Below, in pieces: positions 47,201-59,196 of a stretch of DNA of 64,000 nt (position 1 is the first letter of the stretch; the number at the start of each line of letters is the position of its first letter). Below the pieces are notes generated by a model. That model saw only the letters and a list, made by a program, of their open reading frames with translations. It did no database searches and was not told where the DNA came from. The stretch lies in NCBI GenBank assembly GCA_012932295.1, contig JAAONU010000004.1, positions 8,742,630 to 8,806,629 of the forward strand, given 5' to 3'. The translations under genes and the position numbers were made by a program. The DNA is from Cyclina sinensis. Its lineage: Eukaryota; Mollusca; Bivalvia; Venerida; Veneridae.

Positions 47201-49319
47201 ATCAAAAACAAAACGAATTTCCAACGTCTGTTATAAACTTAGATGTAATAATGATGACATTTTTGTATTATATTTTACATCCTTTTCTTTGCAATTGAAA
47301 CACTGGATCTTTAACATTATATTTCAGCCATGATGAATAAAGCCAAATCGAAACATACAGAAGTTCAACAATTTCTAATATCTTATGAGAGGTTGAAATA
47401 AAGGCACAATTTACACTTAAAATGTCCAAATTTCACGAAAAAAATCTTGAGTGCTAACACGACTAGGTATGTCATTTTACGAAGAAACTTAATTCCTTTA
47501 ACGACTAAGCATGTTATTTTACGAACATTGAATTGACTTCATACAGACAAACAGACAGACAGACTGACAGACAGACTGACTGTCTGATCTCTGTGAAACA
47601 ATCATTTTGAGTACATTTAATCAGTAGTCGAAGTTTAGTTCTTTAATGATTTTAGAAGACGTGGTTACTCGTCAGATATAACCTTTACACTCTGAAAGTA
47701 AATCGGATTTCAAACTTAGCCCCAGTCAGTCATTTTGCTTACTTCTAAGACTTCATATGAACCGTTGCCGTTTAACATTTCTAGTGAAAAGTGTGTTGGA
47801 CAATACCTGGCGACGCATTACACAGTACAGTTAATTGATTTGTTGTTTTCAGATGACATCATTCTTTTACGTTAAGAATCAAGGATTTACAGAAACGCTA
47901 TCAGATTGCAAAAGAAAACAATTAATTTATATTTTTACATCTAGACACGTGCTCGATCAGACACGTCCCCGATCAATATTAGTTTTATTAATATTTTTAA
48001 TGTCTTTTAATATTATACTTCATAAATAATCTGTACATGTAAATCTCCAAGTAAATCATAACAGAAGTGCATTTTTGAATTTATATTTGAATCTCAAACT
48101 ACAGGACAGAAGAGTATTTTTGGGTCCCCAACTACCAACTCCAAGCCAACTTCACAGACCTTGAGATACTCACATCGTATCCGAAAGAATCGAACCTGCC
48201 ATTTTGGTCAAACAGTACGACTGTTGGTGCTTTCAGTGTTACCAAACAAGATCCGTCCGACCAGTCCTGATTCGCGTAAATCTGAAAGAAATATCTATAT
48301 CAAAACATGTAGTTCATTCTATATGTAGTATTTTTGATCGGTCAATGAAAACAATCAATCTGAATACTATGATTCAAGCCTAGCTGCTAACTGTTCATAT
48401 CAAACAGGAGCATATTGCCGGTACTTTCAAATTATACACTTCAACAAATTGACCTCATCACCATAATCTTCAATCCAGATGTCGCGAGTTCGATCTCTAA
48501 TAAAATTATTATTTGTCTTTCGGATGAGATCTTAAACCCAGGCCCCATGTATCAGTGCTATACACTGAGCATGTAAAAAAACCAGAAGTGTCTCTGGAAT
48601 TGGATGCTTTCTTTATCTTTCAGTATCCTTCAATATCCCCCACAATATAAAATAAATAATATCTGCATGAGGATTCGGTCATATTGGCAACCGGTATCTC
48701 AAACAGAGACAGTTATCACTTTTTGGACGGACTATTACGGTATGCAGTAGTATAATTATGACTTCGTTTTCGAAGGCAATTTAAACGCCCGTCTTTATAA
48801 TGAATACATTCGTGCTCAAATGTTGGCCCTATTCTTATTGGCTCATGGTATAATTTCTACATACAAATAAAATCAATGATAGTGATGAGACCTTATGAAG
48901 ATTTAAATTTGTAAAAGAGCATCTGTCCGGATGAAGTCTCAACACGCTGTTCGTTTGTTTGACAGCACTTTGACTCAGTTTCATGTTTTTACTTTACACG
49001 TCACATGACTAAGTCGTTTGCGTTTGAATGCGCGATTTATAAAGGGTAAATTACATGTCAACTTTAACTGTTATATATATATATATAAACATATAGAGGG
49101 ATGTTTTATATATATATATAATGTATGCACTGGAACATGCCTAAACAACGTGGCTTAAAAGAGAAAGAAGAACTATTAAACTAAACTTAAAAGTTATAAA
49201 GGAAGTCAAACCTTTAATGGGTCCCTTTTGTACTCATTTTTCAATGAATAGGCATAACCAGAATAAGTTGTTCCAAAATCAATCGCGGCTACTATTAACT
49301 TCGTCTTATAATCACTCAT
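41230..49319 (-). CDS. HSPA12-like Hsp70-family protein, complete
   Basis: Eight exons: 49319-49212, 48281-48174, 46836-46744, 46146-45928, 45694-45535, 43660-43070, 42614-42552 and 41636-41230. Phases agree at every junction, predicting 582 aa with no internal stop. Motifs: phosphate-1 loop DFGTTYSGYAYS (residues 14-25), VVLFDQNGRFDSFGY (about 57-71), HVGWKYF (exon 3), HWVITVPAIWNDSAKQFM (exon 4), phosphate-2 LDLGGGTVDITVHE across exons 5/6 (about 225-238), adenosine motif MVGGFSESE (about 391-399) and LPYTYG in exon 7. The C-terminal part is short and unlike a classical Hsp70 substrate-binding domain, as usual for HSPA12. These are atypical Hsp70-like ATPases; the ligand is unknown. I chose the ATG at 49319 because the conserved motif follows directly. 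Intron 5 carries a 1.6-kb transposable element, and intron 1 carries TA repeats near 49075-49120. Confidence 0.93.
43756..45339 (+). mobile_element. Helentron-like (HINE-type) element with ten ~146-bp tandem units
   Basis: It starts AGCTCACCTGTCACGTAGTG (a small hairpin, GTCACGTAGTGAC), followed by a TCCGTC run. About ten tandem units follow, each with 'gttaacactctagagg', 'tttgtcagaaag' and 'aggtcacagagccc', spaced about 146 bp. It ends CAGGTGAGC, then a hairpin AGGGCCAT/ATGGCCCT and CTTGTT. Inverted AGCTCACCTG/CAGGTGAGC ends plus a 3' hairpin and central minisatellite fit non-autonomous Helentron relatives; the class is an inference. The paralogous intron at 61674-61926 lacks it. Small open frames inside are repeat translations. 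Confidence 0.75.
47525..47595. repeat. GACA-type simple repeat
   Basis: Imperfect (CAGA/GACA)n lies at about 47543-47583, ending in an inverted 'cagactgactgtctg'. It is in intron 2 of the complete HSPA12-like gene. Confidence 0.7.
48455..48705 (+). repeat. SINE-like dispersed repeat, copy 3 (uninterrupted)
   Basis: It carries a B-box-like GTCGCGAGTTCGATCTC near 48480, then 'cggatgagatcttaaaccca', 'cactgagcatgt', 'ggatgctttct', 'cccccacaatataaaataa' and 'ggcaaccggta'. It is the empty-site reference for the MITE insertion at 24811-25478. It lies in intron 1 of the complete HSPA12-like gene. Confidence 0.65.
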
Positions 49320-50104
49320 TGTTAGTTTACATCCGTTACTACTATTTCTCGGACAAACAATTTACTTCCCTGTTAAATCGAAACTACCCTTTTATCTTAC
49401 ATAGCAGTTTGTAATATATCCAAAATCAATAGTTTAATTTAAGATTTATGTCGTTGGTTATTTCTTCTGTAAGGTAACATTTTTAACAGACTGTGTAAAT
49501 GGAACCAATGCCTTTTTCCAGCAGAAGTAGTTGAAACTGCTGTTAGAACTATTTATCTTTACAGTGGAACTCGGTTACACGAAAGTCGCAATTAGAAGGA
49601 ACTATTTTTATAACGATTTTAGTCCTTAAATATTTTTATGAACTATAGATCAATAATCTAATCAAATATATTGTAGATATACATTTATAAGTAACTATGG
49701 GTTGCAAGGAACTGATTTGTCGCATTAAATGTCTGTTTTCGTGACCAGAGAGCTAGAGACTATAAGTAACTAATCAAAGTAAAATATACGTATGCAAGAC
49801 TTTTTTTTCTGAGCCGAGATCCAGCGAATGTTGTTAACCTAAAAATATCCAATTTTTTTCTTGTAAGACACAGATAAATCTTTAAGTCGACTGCCTGCGA
49901 CAATAATTTTAAACATTGTACGAGGGATGTTTTAGGATTGTGGAAGCTCTCCATTGATACAAGACATGTTTAAAACCGTTCTGTCTAGCTTTGTTAATAT
50001 CTCTATTAATACTGTCTTCTCTTGTACACTAAAGCTAATACAGTTGGTAAAAAGTCTCCTTCCACTGACCAAATATGGTCCCCAAGAACCGCTGTATCCT
50101 TGGT

Positions 50105-51175
50105 ATACAGGCGAAAGACCTTTAAAGAAATATGTATTTTTATGGGTACAATGAAAGTTCTTTTTCATCCGTCAAACGCTGCCGTTAGAAATTTAAAAGT
50201 GGTGTAGTAAAAGATGCACCCTATGCACGCCGTCCGAAAACTGCAACTTCGCCAAAATAGTTGAAACAGTAAAATATTTGATTGGTACCGATGCAAGATT
50301 TACAACTAGGCATATAGCTAAATGCGTTGGTATCTCAGCAGGAGCTGCTCATACGATTCTCAGATGTAATAAATATTGAGAAAGTTAAGTGCCAGATAAT
50401 ACTCATTCTCCTAACAAAAGAGCAAAACCTTTTTGGCTTAAAATCGCCAAATAATTGTTGGAAAAGTTCCCCCAATACAACAAAAGAACTTTCACAAATT
50501 TATATCATTACTAGCGATGAGATGCAGGTTCGTTTTTATGAGCCAAAGCTAAACATACAGAACAATAAATGGTTAACCAATGGAAACCAAAGACCTTCCA
50601 TAGCAAAACGCACTATGAGCATCAAAAAGGTAATGCATGTAACTTTCTTTACAGGGCAAAGTTCTGCTATTCAAATTACTGTACCAAAGGGTAAATCTGT
50701 TAATGTCAAGTTTAACAAAAGCAAAGTCCTTTATAAATCAAAGAAATATTTCGCAAACTGTCAACCAGCAACTGGTCTCCGTTGTGCCACGTTGTTCCAT
50801 GACAATGCTTCGTCACACAAAGCGGCCATTGTACACGAATATCTGAAAAAAGGAAGTGTTGTCCAGCTTCCTCCCCCTTCTTATTCGCCAGATCTTGCCA
50901 ATTGTGACATTTTTCCTATTTTCAAGGCCCAAAGCCCTTTGCTAGAAGAAAAATTTCAAACGCGCAAAAATCTCAGTTCGGGTATTTTCCAGTGTCTGAA
51001 CAAAATACCTCGAACAGATTTTAAAAACGCCTTCAAAGATCCGATTAAATGACTGAAACTTTGTATATCACATTGTGGTGAGTATTTTGAAGAATTAAGG
51101 TAATAATTTTGGCGTTGCTTGTTCAACACTTTTGAAAATTGACCCAGTTGCATTCATGTTTGAACACTCCTGTAT
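50105..51175 (+). mobile_element. Mariner-like element, degenerate
   Basis: Candidate ends are TA-flanked CAGG (about 50107) and CCTG-TA (about 51169-51174); only the outermost bases match well. The length of about 1.07 kb and the enclosed transposase remnant support a mariner insertion. Precise ends are uncertain. Confidence 0.55.
50205..51052 (+). pseudogene. Mariner transposase remnant (D,D34D)
   Basis: The N-terminal part (about 50208-50358) reads ARRPKTATSPKIVETVKYL and a helix-turn-helix RHIAKCVGISAGAAHTIL, then hits stops. The frame at 50327-51052 carries the catalytic part: ITSDE (first Asp), LFHDNASSHKA (second) and YSPDLANCD (third). Thirty-four residues separate the second and third Asp, the mariner D34D spacing. 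At least one frameshift separates the two parts, so it is non-functional although the triad survives. Confidence 0.85.
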
Positions 51176-51179
51176 AGAG

Positions 51180-52860
51180 CGACATTTATGCAATATTTTG
51201 TTTCTAGGATAAAAGCAAAACACATGTTTTTTTCACGAAAGCATAGACACATTTTCAATACAAAAGAGAAGTAAATCCACAAATTCTTCCTAGACGTCAC
51301 ACAACATTGTGGCAACAGTACAAAAAGTGTACTCTAAGAGACATATGTACATCTTTCACAATTATCTGATAAAGGCAGTTAACATCAGTGGTCTAATTAT
51401 CGATTTACATAGACTTTATGTTTTCAATTTATACTGAACTGTTATCTAGTGTTTTTAAATATGCCCAAAAACTTATATCTACTTCGTATTTATTAATAGT
51501 ATGGACTTAAACACGCTGGTTGTATTTTTCTAGAAACAAATGATCTCTTTAGTCACACTTACTTGCTTACGCCATCACTGTTACTATATCTTATTATTTT
51601 CAAAATGAAAAAAAAATAAAAATAAGCAGTAGGTATATCATCAAAATCCGTTGACAATGACATAGAGGATATTTGTTTGCTGTTTGTTTTTCTGTGTGAT
51701 ATCGAACACTTATTTAGTTTAGTTTAGACTCATTTATTTTACATCGATTGCGATACAAGTTCTTACAACTTAGATTCATCACCCTCGATGACTGCTTCCT
51801 GGGTTCCATACCAGTATTCGCGCAGCGTAGAGGAATGTGAAGATCGTGAGAGAATCTTGCCTCTGACGGGATCGAACACGCGACCTTCGGATCCGGAGCC
51901 CTGCGCTCTACCCCTAAACATTTATTTCACGAGTGAGCATAAGACTTTTACATTTTCACGAGTGGCTACTCGATCTCACACAGAAAAATATATTATATTT
52001 ATTTCATACTTTTTAAAAGAAATATATTCTATTCATTTCATTTGAAAAGCAATATGTAGCAATACTGTGAACAATTTTACAAACCCGTTGTGCACCCCAA
52101 TGATTATTGTCTGCACGTGCGTGACGTCATTTAAATGGTATCAAGAAAAACGATAAAATAAATGATTGCCTGCTTACTTTATGGTGACTTTCAAGAATAA
52201 AACAACAACAATTATCAACAATGAATTTTTGTGATTCAAACTGATACAGCTAAGTAATATAGAAATGTCAACATCAGCAATAAGATATATTCCTGCGCGT
52301 TCTGGATTTTTAAATGTCCGCCATATTGATTTTATGACAGTGAATTTCTAAACTACATTTTAATAAGGTATTTTAAAGTTTTCCTGTTTTTCTGGATTAC
52401 TTAGGTGAAATTGCGTGTTTTGTGATTCATTTAATCACAGGAATCAGAATTCTAATGTAAACAAGTTGGGGGAACTCATAGATAATTTTAGGCATATGTA
52501 GAAAAAACAACGGGAACGCAAAGTCGTTTTTGGGCACTTTTCAAAACAAATTTTTATGTATGATCTTACACGAAAAACGGTCTATGTGGTAATTATAATG
52601 TCTGTACTCAATAAATGCATTGAATTCCAATGCAATTCTTATCGTTTATTAGTCTTTCTGACGATTTTAAATCGTTTTCCATGGCGTGTTGTTGTTGTAG
52701 ACGTCTAATCATCTCTTACAGAACGACTCATACGTATTAAATATACGGTCTCTTGTTCTTACCAAATTTTCAGCGCGGGAACTAGATTTGTTGCTTTTCG
52801 CCTCAGTGCGATCGCATTAAAACAACTGACAACTGTGATGAAAAGCATAATATCTATACT
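51180..52860. other. Intergenic, no gene recognised
   Basis: The sequence is AT-rich with poly-A runs. It includes a tRNA-like relic at 51866-51917 and a 'gtccgccatattgattttat' segment near 52316. No exon with domain support was found. Confidence 0.4.
51866..51917 (-). repeat. tRNA-Arg-like relic
   Basis: On the minus strand there is an A-box-end-like AGGGGTAGAGCGCAGGG, an anticodon region CTCCGGATCC (CCG, Arg) and a B-box-like TCGCGTGTTCGATCCC. No acceptor stem; probably tRNA-derived repeat DNA. Confidence 0.4.
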
Positions 52861-53049
52861 CAGTAAATGATACATTGTCCAATTCAAACGAAAAAACATT
52901 ATCAAAAGCTTTAGATATTAGCCTAAAAAGTCCAGAACCTTCAGACATTTTACCAGTTTTCAACATAGGTGCTAGCATCAGTTTGGTCAAAAACATCAAT
53001 TTTATCGAAAAAAATGCATATATACTTTTTTACTATAATTTAGTAATGA

Positions 53050-53512
53050 TAAATGTCATGTCAAAATCAAAACACAGAAGCAACTACAGACTAATATCAC
53101 TCACATGTATAGCATCAAAACTAACGGAACATGTCTTTGTTTCAAACATGATGAATTACTTTGAAAATTACATCATACTCTGCCCACAGCAACATGGATT
53201 CAAATCAAAACATAGCTGTGAGACACAGCTCATCTCCTCCAGACACGAAAGAGCTGACAACTTAGATCAAGGTCATGGACATCAGTAAATCATTCGACAA
53301 AGTAGACCAACACAAACTCATACACAAGCTGAAACAAATGGGAGTTCTTTCCTACATCAGTTCATGGATACAAAACTATCTCAAAATCACAACAAGTATA
53401 AGTGGAAAACAAGGTCACTGACAGGCTTCCTGTGCTTTCTGGTGTCCCACAGGGATCGGTCTTAGGCCCATGTATCTTTCTCGCATATGTCAAATACCTA
53501 CCAGGAAGCCAC
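53050..53512 (+). pseudogene. Non-LTR retrotransposon reverse transcriptase fragment
   Basis: Reverse-transcriptase blocks appear in order across several frames: RSNYRLISLTCIASKLTEHV, then CPQQHGFKSKHSCETQL. After a frameshift near 53275 come VMDISKSFDKVDQHKLIHKL (the block with the first catalytic Asp) and SYISSWIQNYL. Then SGVPQGSVLGPCIFLAYV follows in another frame. The YxDD block is absent and both ends are truncated. The blocks are of the Jockey/CR1 type; the clade is a guess. Confidence 0.85.
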
Positions 53513-54604
53513 TTAATTTATAAAGTTTAAATCGAAAATGACTTTTTCAATAAAATTTACCTTTACTAAATTATAGTAAAAGTATATATGCATTTTTGAT
53601 CAAATTGACGTTTTTGACTATTTTGATACTAGCACCTGTGCTTTAAACCTTTTTGAAGTTGTTAGCAGCCTTTTGTTGCTGTTGTTGTTGTTTGTTTAGC
53701 TACATGTACATTGTTTTGTAAATAAACAAAGGTAAGTTACTGTGTAGATAACGTTGGATGAATGAATGGGAAGCACTTTCGGGGTTATAAGTTGTACGAT
53801 GCAGTGAAAATTGTATTTTATAAATTTCACTTGTGGTTTATCAGAATATCATCTACTGTTATTAATTCAGTAAATCACTGGAAAGTATGAAATAAATATT
53901 AAAAACACACTCACAAAAGAGTACGTATCCCTCTGAAAATTGATCGAAAACGTAAACCTTAAAGGACATTATTTTAGTTAGTGTTAGTAATGGCTGATCA
54001 AATTCCTATTCACTATCTTGGTATAAACACTATGTTTAAATAACATTCTGAAGAGACAGCATACTGTCATAATGGTGTTTAATTCTTTAATATTAAACTG
54101 TTCGTAAGTCATTTAGTAATTTTAAAGGAATTATACTTATATAACTAAATATATTAGAGAAACAGACACAAATTAAAAACAAATGTAAAAAGTAGACACG
54201 TGTCCATAAAACACGGATGCCCTCGCAGCATTAGCTTTCAAGTGTCTTTTTATGGTGTATTTAAGTAAGTTACAGGCAGTGCGTGCATTATCAAATTTGA
54301 ACACAATATGAACATGGTGAGTACTAAAAAGATAATCATCATAGTAATGTGATGGGTTTTTAATAAAAGTTGCAAGTCAAAACACGAGCACCGCTGACGG
54401 GGGGCGGGGCTGTTGGGTCTGATGGAGTCTGGTGGGCGGGGGGGATAGTAACAGGTACCTTCACATGAAAGAAATGTTCGGGGGTAGATGTAAAAACCTA
54501 CTCATGTAAAACAAAGCAAAACTTGAAAAAAATTATGGGGGCAGAGCGGGAGTGGGGGTGAATGGGGGGGACGCAAGTTCCTACACGTAAACAAACAAAA
54601 GAAA
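53513..54604. other. Intergenic, no gene recognised
   Basis: The sequence is AT-rich, with two G-rich stretches (about 54396-54445 and 54535-54570) that could form G-quadruplexes. It ends at the left boundary of the second segmental-duplication copy. Confidence 0.4.
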
Positions 54605-54715
54605 TAAGAATAGGTTAACCCAGAAATAAAAATATATACCCATACTTTTTATTACTTTAAAACGGACGCTGTGAAAAAAATCAATGTATGCATATTTTAG
54701 TCTTTACCATTTCAA

Positions 54716-55108
54716 ACGTCACGGGAGCGGATAAAGGTGTTTATAATTGTAGCTTTCTTGATGACAATTGAAGCGTCATTGATTCAAAGGACGTCAGTTT
54801 AACAGTGCTCTGTAAGCAGAAGCTTCTGAATACCTATATTTTGCCGTGCACTGCAATGTTTTATCCTGTATAACCAAACCATGCTTTGTTTTGCCTCTCG
54901 TTTAGTCTAAGTTGCATGAAATCAAAGGTGGTATCTTTCATCAAGATAAAACTTGTGTAATATCAGTTAAAGCAGTTAAAGATGATTTTCTTAAGTTTTG
55001 GTGAATAACTTACACATGAAACACTTGTAATGATCGGTCTTTTTTCAGAATTGTTCAGAACTGATTCTACTCAAGAACAGAAAAGTAAAAAATGCTAAAG
55101 AGAAAAGA
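54716..55108 (+). pseudogene. Decayed Ig-domain exons 4-5 copy
   Basis: It aligns to Ig exon 4 at 38562-38657 (DKGVYNCSFLDDN keeps the Ig Asp-Gly-Tyr-Cys signature). The acceptor AG is now AA at 54714-54715, and the codon after DDN is TGA. Exon 5 (about 55049-55108) also aligns. No copy of the signal-peptide exon or exons 2-3 was found upstream, so it is a dead partial duplicate. Confidence 0.82.
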
Positions 55109-55789
55109 AACTGTTGGATCTTTCACATTTTAAGTCGTTTTGAAGTACATTTTCGTCTTTGAAGTGTTACTGTCTCATGGTTGGGATTTCCGCTTGTAAA
55201 GTTTGCTAAAATTCTTTTTTGCTTTACCAAATGATGACGAAAGGGAATGAGTAAATTGATTAGAGACAATTTATGTACAAATGTATGTTTAAGCAGGCTG
55301 CATATTATATCCATAAAATATTTTGTAACATTACAGGGACATACAAAAATTAATTGATGCGATATTACATATGTGTTTTAATAGCCAATTCTCAATGAAA
55401 GTGAGTAGTCCAACTAAAAGCAGATACCTCATGGATGTGAACAACATCGTGTATCAGAAACGTTCTCCATGAAGTCTGTAAAGTTGTCAACAGTCAATAT
55501 TCATAGATTTCATGTTTTACTGGAGTCAGTTTCACGTTTTATAACAATAAATAATATTATGGAACTGTATTTATTCAACCGCTATTTTTTTCTAAGGTGT
55601 CTTTCTCAGCCCAAAATGCAATGAAGTCAATAATACTTGATCAGATTTTGCTTTGCATATATTTAAAAAACGACGCGATACTTGATACTGATTTTAATTG
55701 ATGTTATAAAACAACACAAAAAAATGATTTACAAATCACGAGTACACAAAAGGCACAAAATTTGCAAAAAAGTCGTATATATAATATAA

Positions 55790-58550
55790 TCTGTTATATT
55801 TAAGGGTTTAAATAAGTATATTTGTTATAAAAACTTTAATTTTTCACCAACTCTGTGAACATGTAATACCTGAAAGCTGTAGGCTATATATTTGCAAACA
55901 TATGTCTGAGACAGCAAGTCTGTAGCATTTTATTAGCGGCCAATTTATTTATGCCTTTTTTCCTGTATATTTTGCATCATTGCAGCATCAAGCTTAACAA
56001 TTTCCCGACAGAAAGAGGAATGGACACTTCTTTGATGAAGAACACATTTTTAAACTCATGCACACAGTTTTGTAGCAGTTTCCATCAGTTAGAAAATATC
56101 TGAATGTATCTTCAGTACTTTTGGTATAAGTACTAAACCATATTCACTGGACGCCAGAAAGACGAATGAATACATGGAAGAAAACAACATTTTAAACTAT
56201 CATTTTTCAAAATTTTAAAAATGTAGCCTTCTTACTTTTGAGTTATTGTAAGATTCTGTTTTCTGCAAGGACAAACAGACGAACAAACACAGGGACGAAG
56301 ACCAGATTTTAAATCTGTGAGCATAACCTTCAGATAACTGTCTGTCATCTCAAAACGTTTTATGAATGAAACTTCATTTCCTTTCGATGGTTAGGCAGAC
56401 TGTTGAATACAGAGACGATGAGCAAATTTAAAAATTGTGAACATAATGTTCATTTTGCTATTTGTCATCATTAGATAGTAATTATAAGATTGCAATGGAG
56501 GAGATTGCAGGATCCATATTTTCAGTCGAACGTACATACGGATGGAGGCACGGAGGACGGAATTGAAATAAACGTTCGTTATCTACATATTTGTATCGAT
56601 CAACAACTTTCACGAACCTAGCTGTATTACATTTTGAGTATTCTTATCATTGTATTTTGTGGACGGACAGACTGACGGGGGTGGGATGCCTGATACACTT
56701 TTATTCCGCTTTGATGAGACAATGGTAGAGGATTAGTTAAACCAGCTCATAAAAAATATTTTGTATATAATTTCAAGGTACACTTAACATAATATAGCAT
56801 ATTCCTAATAACCGTTCTGGTTACAAAAACAAATATTTTAGTAATGTGCACTAAAAACTTAAAAAAAATTTTGTGACGATGAAGGACATTCGGACATAGA
56901 GTGCTTTGTAACTTAACAACTTCTGCCGTATATCGCTCACCGGGGAGCTTTATCCGTTGTGCCTTAACGGATATAGCTCCCTGGGAGCTATATTCGTTAG
57001 TTATCAACGAATAGGGCTTAAAACATCAATGACTTGCATCGGTTTTAAAAAGGATGCATCGCTTCGAAGAATAGGAATCCCCTTCATAATTGACTGACCA
57101 ACCTTATTTACAACAGGTCGGCCCTAAAATTCTCTTTTCATCATAAACTTTATCATCATTATTATATTACATTAAAGGGTACCGAGAGTCAAAAATGTCG
57201 AATGTATATTTTTTTATCACATCCTTGTTTCATTTCATAATCCAAGAAATTACGAAAATCTGCGGTCTCCAAATACATGAATTTTGACTTTAAAATCTCA
57301 ATTTGACTTTGTCACTCGGTTTATGGACGGTACCATTGCTGCAAAAATACATGGCGGGAGAAAGCAAGACTTAAGATTTGTGACGTAATTGTAGTCCGTT
57401 GGAGAATGGCGGAAGTGTACACATGGTGATTCTTAGATTTCATCTAAATGAATTGTTGTCAGATTAACGATGGTTGTCAATGGTTTTATTATACAATATA
57501 TTATACGATTTAAACCTAAAAGTCTGGATATAATTAAATCCCAAAACGGGTTTTCTTCAGTATCGTTTTTTTTTGTCTGATTAGTTCTTTTAGGTTTAAA
57601 GTTGATTTACAAGCGTTAAAACAAGAACATCAAAGTCGTGATGAACTAACCTAGTGCTCCGAATAATAAATATCAGTGTTAATGACTGATATAACATTCA
57701 CTGCATTCTTTATTTTTAATCCCAGGTTAAAGATTTTTCACCCAAGGAACAAACAACAGCCCTTACTTCTGTCAATTTCCAAATGTTAAAGTACTTTGTC
57801 CTTATCAGAGCTACAAATACTAACAGGACGGCAATTATAACTAAACAAATATTGTAACGTAATTGCACAATTGCGGTGACATATCCGTGTTTGGATAAAC
57901 CACTGTTAATTGTCGTTTGATCGTCGAAGACCCGCTACACTTGGTTGTTTTCAGTATTCAACTAATTAGCCTGTCATGAAAAACTGCTGCAGGCTTAATA
58001 ATAACCTGTCAGATAATTATGATTCTAATAATAATTTCATTGAATTTAGTTATTCGCATAGTAAATCTGTAAAGCTAAAAATTCGGCGGAACCAATGCGT
58101 ACGAATTATTTATTAAAGAAAAGTACAAAATGAGCCAGCAATTTATTTAGCATATTCTTGTGCAACAAATTGGCATTCTTCCGATAATTTTACCTATCGT
58201 AGCAGGAAAAAAAAATTATGTGATATAATTTTATATTTATATTTTAAATTTTTCATTTATGTTGTATAAATAAATATTTATATGGTAAAATTCAGCATTT
58301 ATATTGCATAAAATTATTTATGTTCTATATTTTTTGAAACGCAAATATTTATAAGGTAAAAATTATTTATGTGTATAAAATGAAAGTCAGCGTAATGCAT
58401 TAAAACGTGATGATCACCTGTCTAATTTTTACATCTCCATGGGCGCCGCCATTTTATTCCATACATCCATTGAGAGACGTCGGTACAAAATTTGACCTCT
58501 GACGTAAAACTCTGTATCCCACAATGCAATTATAGCAAATGAATTGGCTT
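55790..58550. other. Intergenic stretch with repeat fragments
   Basis: It includes diverged tandem-repeat-like DNA with 'acagacgaacaaacacaggga' (about 56270-56300), the stem-loop at 56938-56985 and AT-rich 'atttatat' iterations at 58220-58380. No gene is recognised. Confidence 0.4.
56938..56985. repeat. Strong stem-loop
   Basis: GGGGAGCTTTATCCGTT and AACGGATATAGCTCCC are inverted with one mismatch, separated by a short loop (gtgcctt). A further partial arm, GGGAGCTATATTCGTT, follows at once. This could be the end of a small foldback repeat. Confidence 0.7.
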
Positions 58551-58554
58551 TTTA

Positions 58555-58995
58555 TTGAATATAAATGAAATATTATGAAATATTGAATATAAATTGGAAA
58601 ACAATATTGTATGTAAATGGAAATTTATTGCATGTAAATAAGTAATTATTGAATATAAATGAAAAATTATTGCATATGAATAAGAAAATTTTGAATATGA
58701 ATGAATATTACATATGTATACGAAAATATCGAATATAGATGAAACATTTCTTGAATATAAATGAGAAAATATTGCATATAAATGAAAAATATTGCATATA
58801 AATAAGAAAAATTATTGCATATAAATAAGAAAAAATAGAATATAAATGAACAAATATCGCATATAAATGAGTAAATATGGAATATAAATGAAAAAATATT
58901 GCATTTAAAAAAGAAAATATAGAATATAAATGGACATTTATTGCATATGAATAAGAAAATATGGAATATAAATAAATGTATAGAATACAAATGAA
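58555..58995. repeat. AT-rich minisatellite (two alternating 17-bp half-units)
   Basis: Alternating 'gaatataaatgaaaaat' and 'attgcatataaataaga' type units recur about 25 times. Related sequence in the opposite orientation lies at 58220-58380, so the pair may flank a small element. The minus-strand open frames at 58667-59028 (Tyr/Ile/Phe-rich) are translations of this repeat. Confidence 0.85.
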
Positions 58996-59196
58996 ATTTA
59001 GCGAATATTGCCACGCTTGACACGCCATACTACGTCATAGCATACAGTACATCTATCTTATTAGTTTTCTTTACTCTAGTCAGACGATCATTTAAACAAA
59101 CAAATTATATAAGCCAGAAAGACACGCCATGAGCTGGATAAAGTAGTAAAAGGTTGATCATTTTTGTACATTCGATCAATAAAAATCAGGTTAACT

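Noticed and set aside
54396..54570. G-rich stretches as a promoter CpG island
   Set aside because: They are short G runs rather than CpG-rich sequence, and no gene start follows.
58667..59028. Two minus-strand Tyr/Ile/Phe-rich frames resembling membrane proteins
   Set aside because: They are translations of the AT minisatellite.
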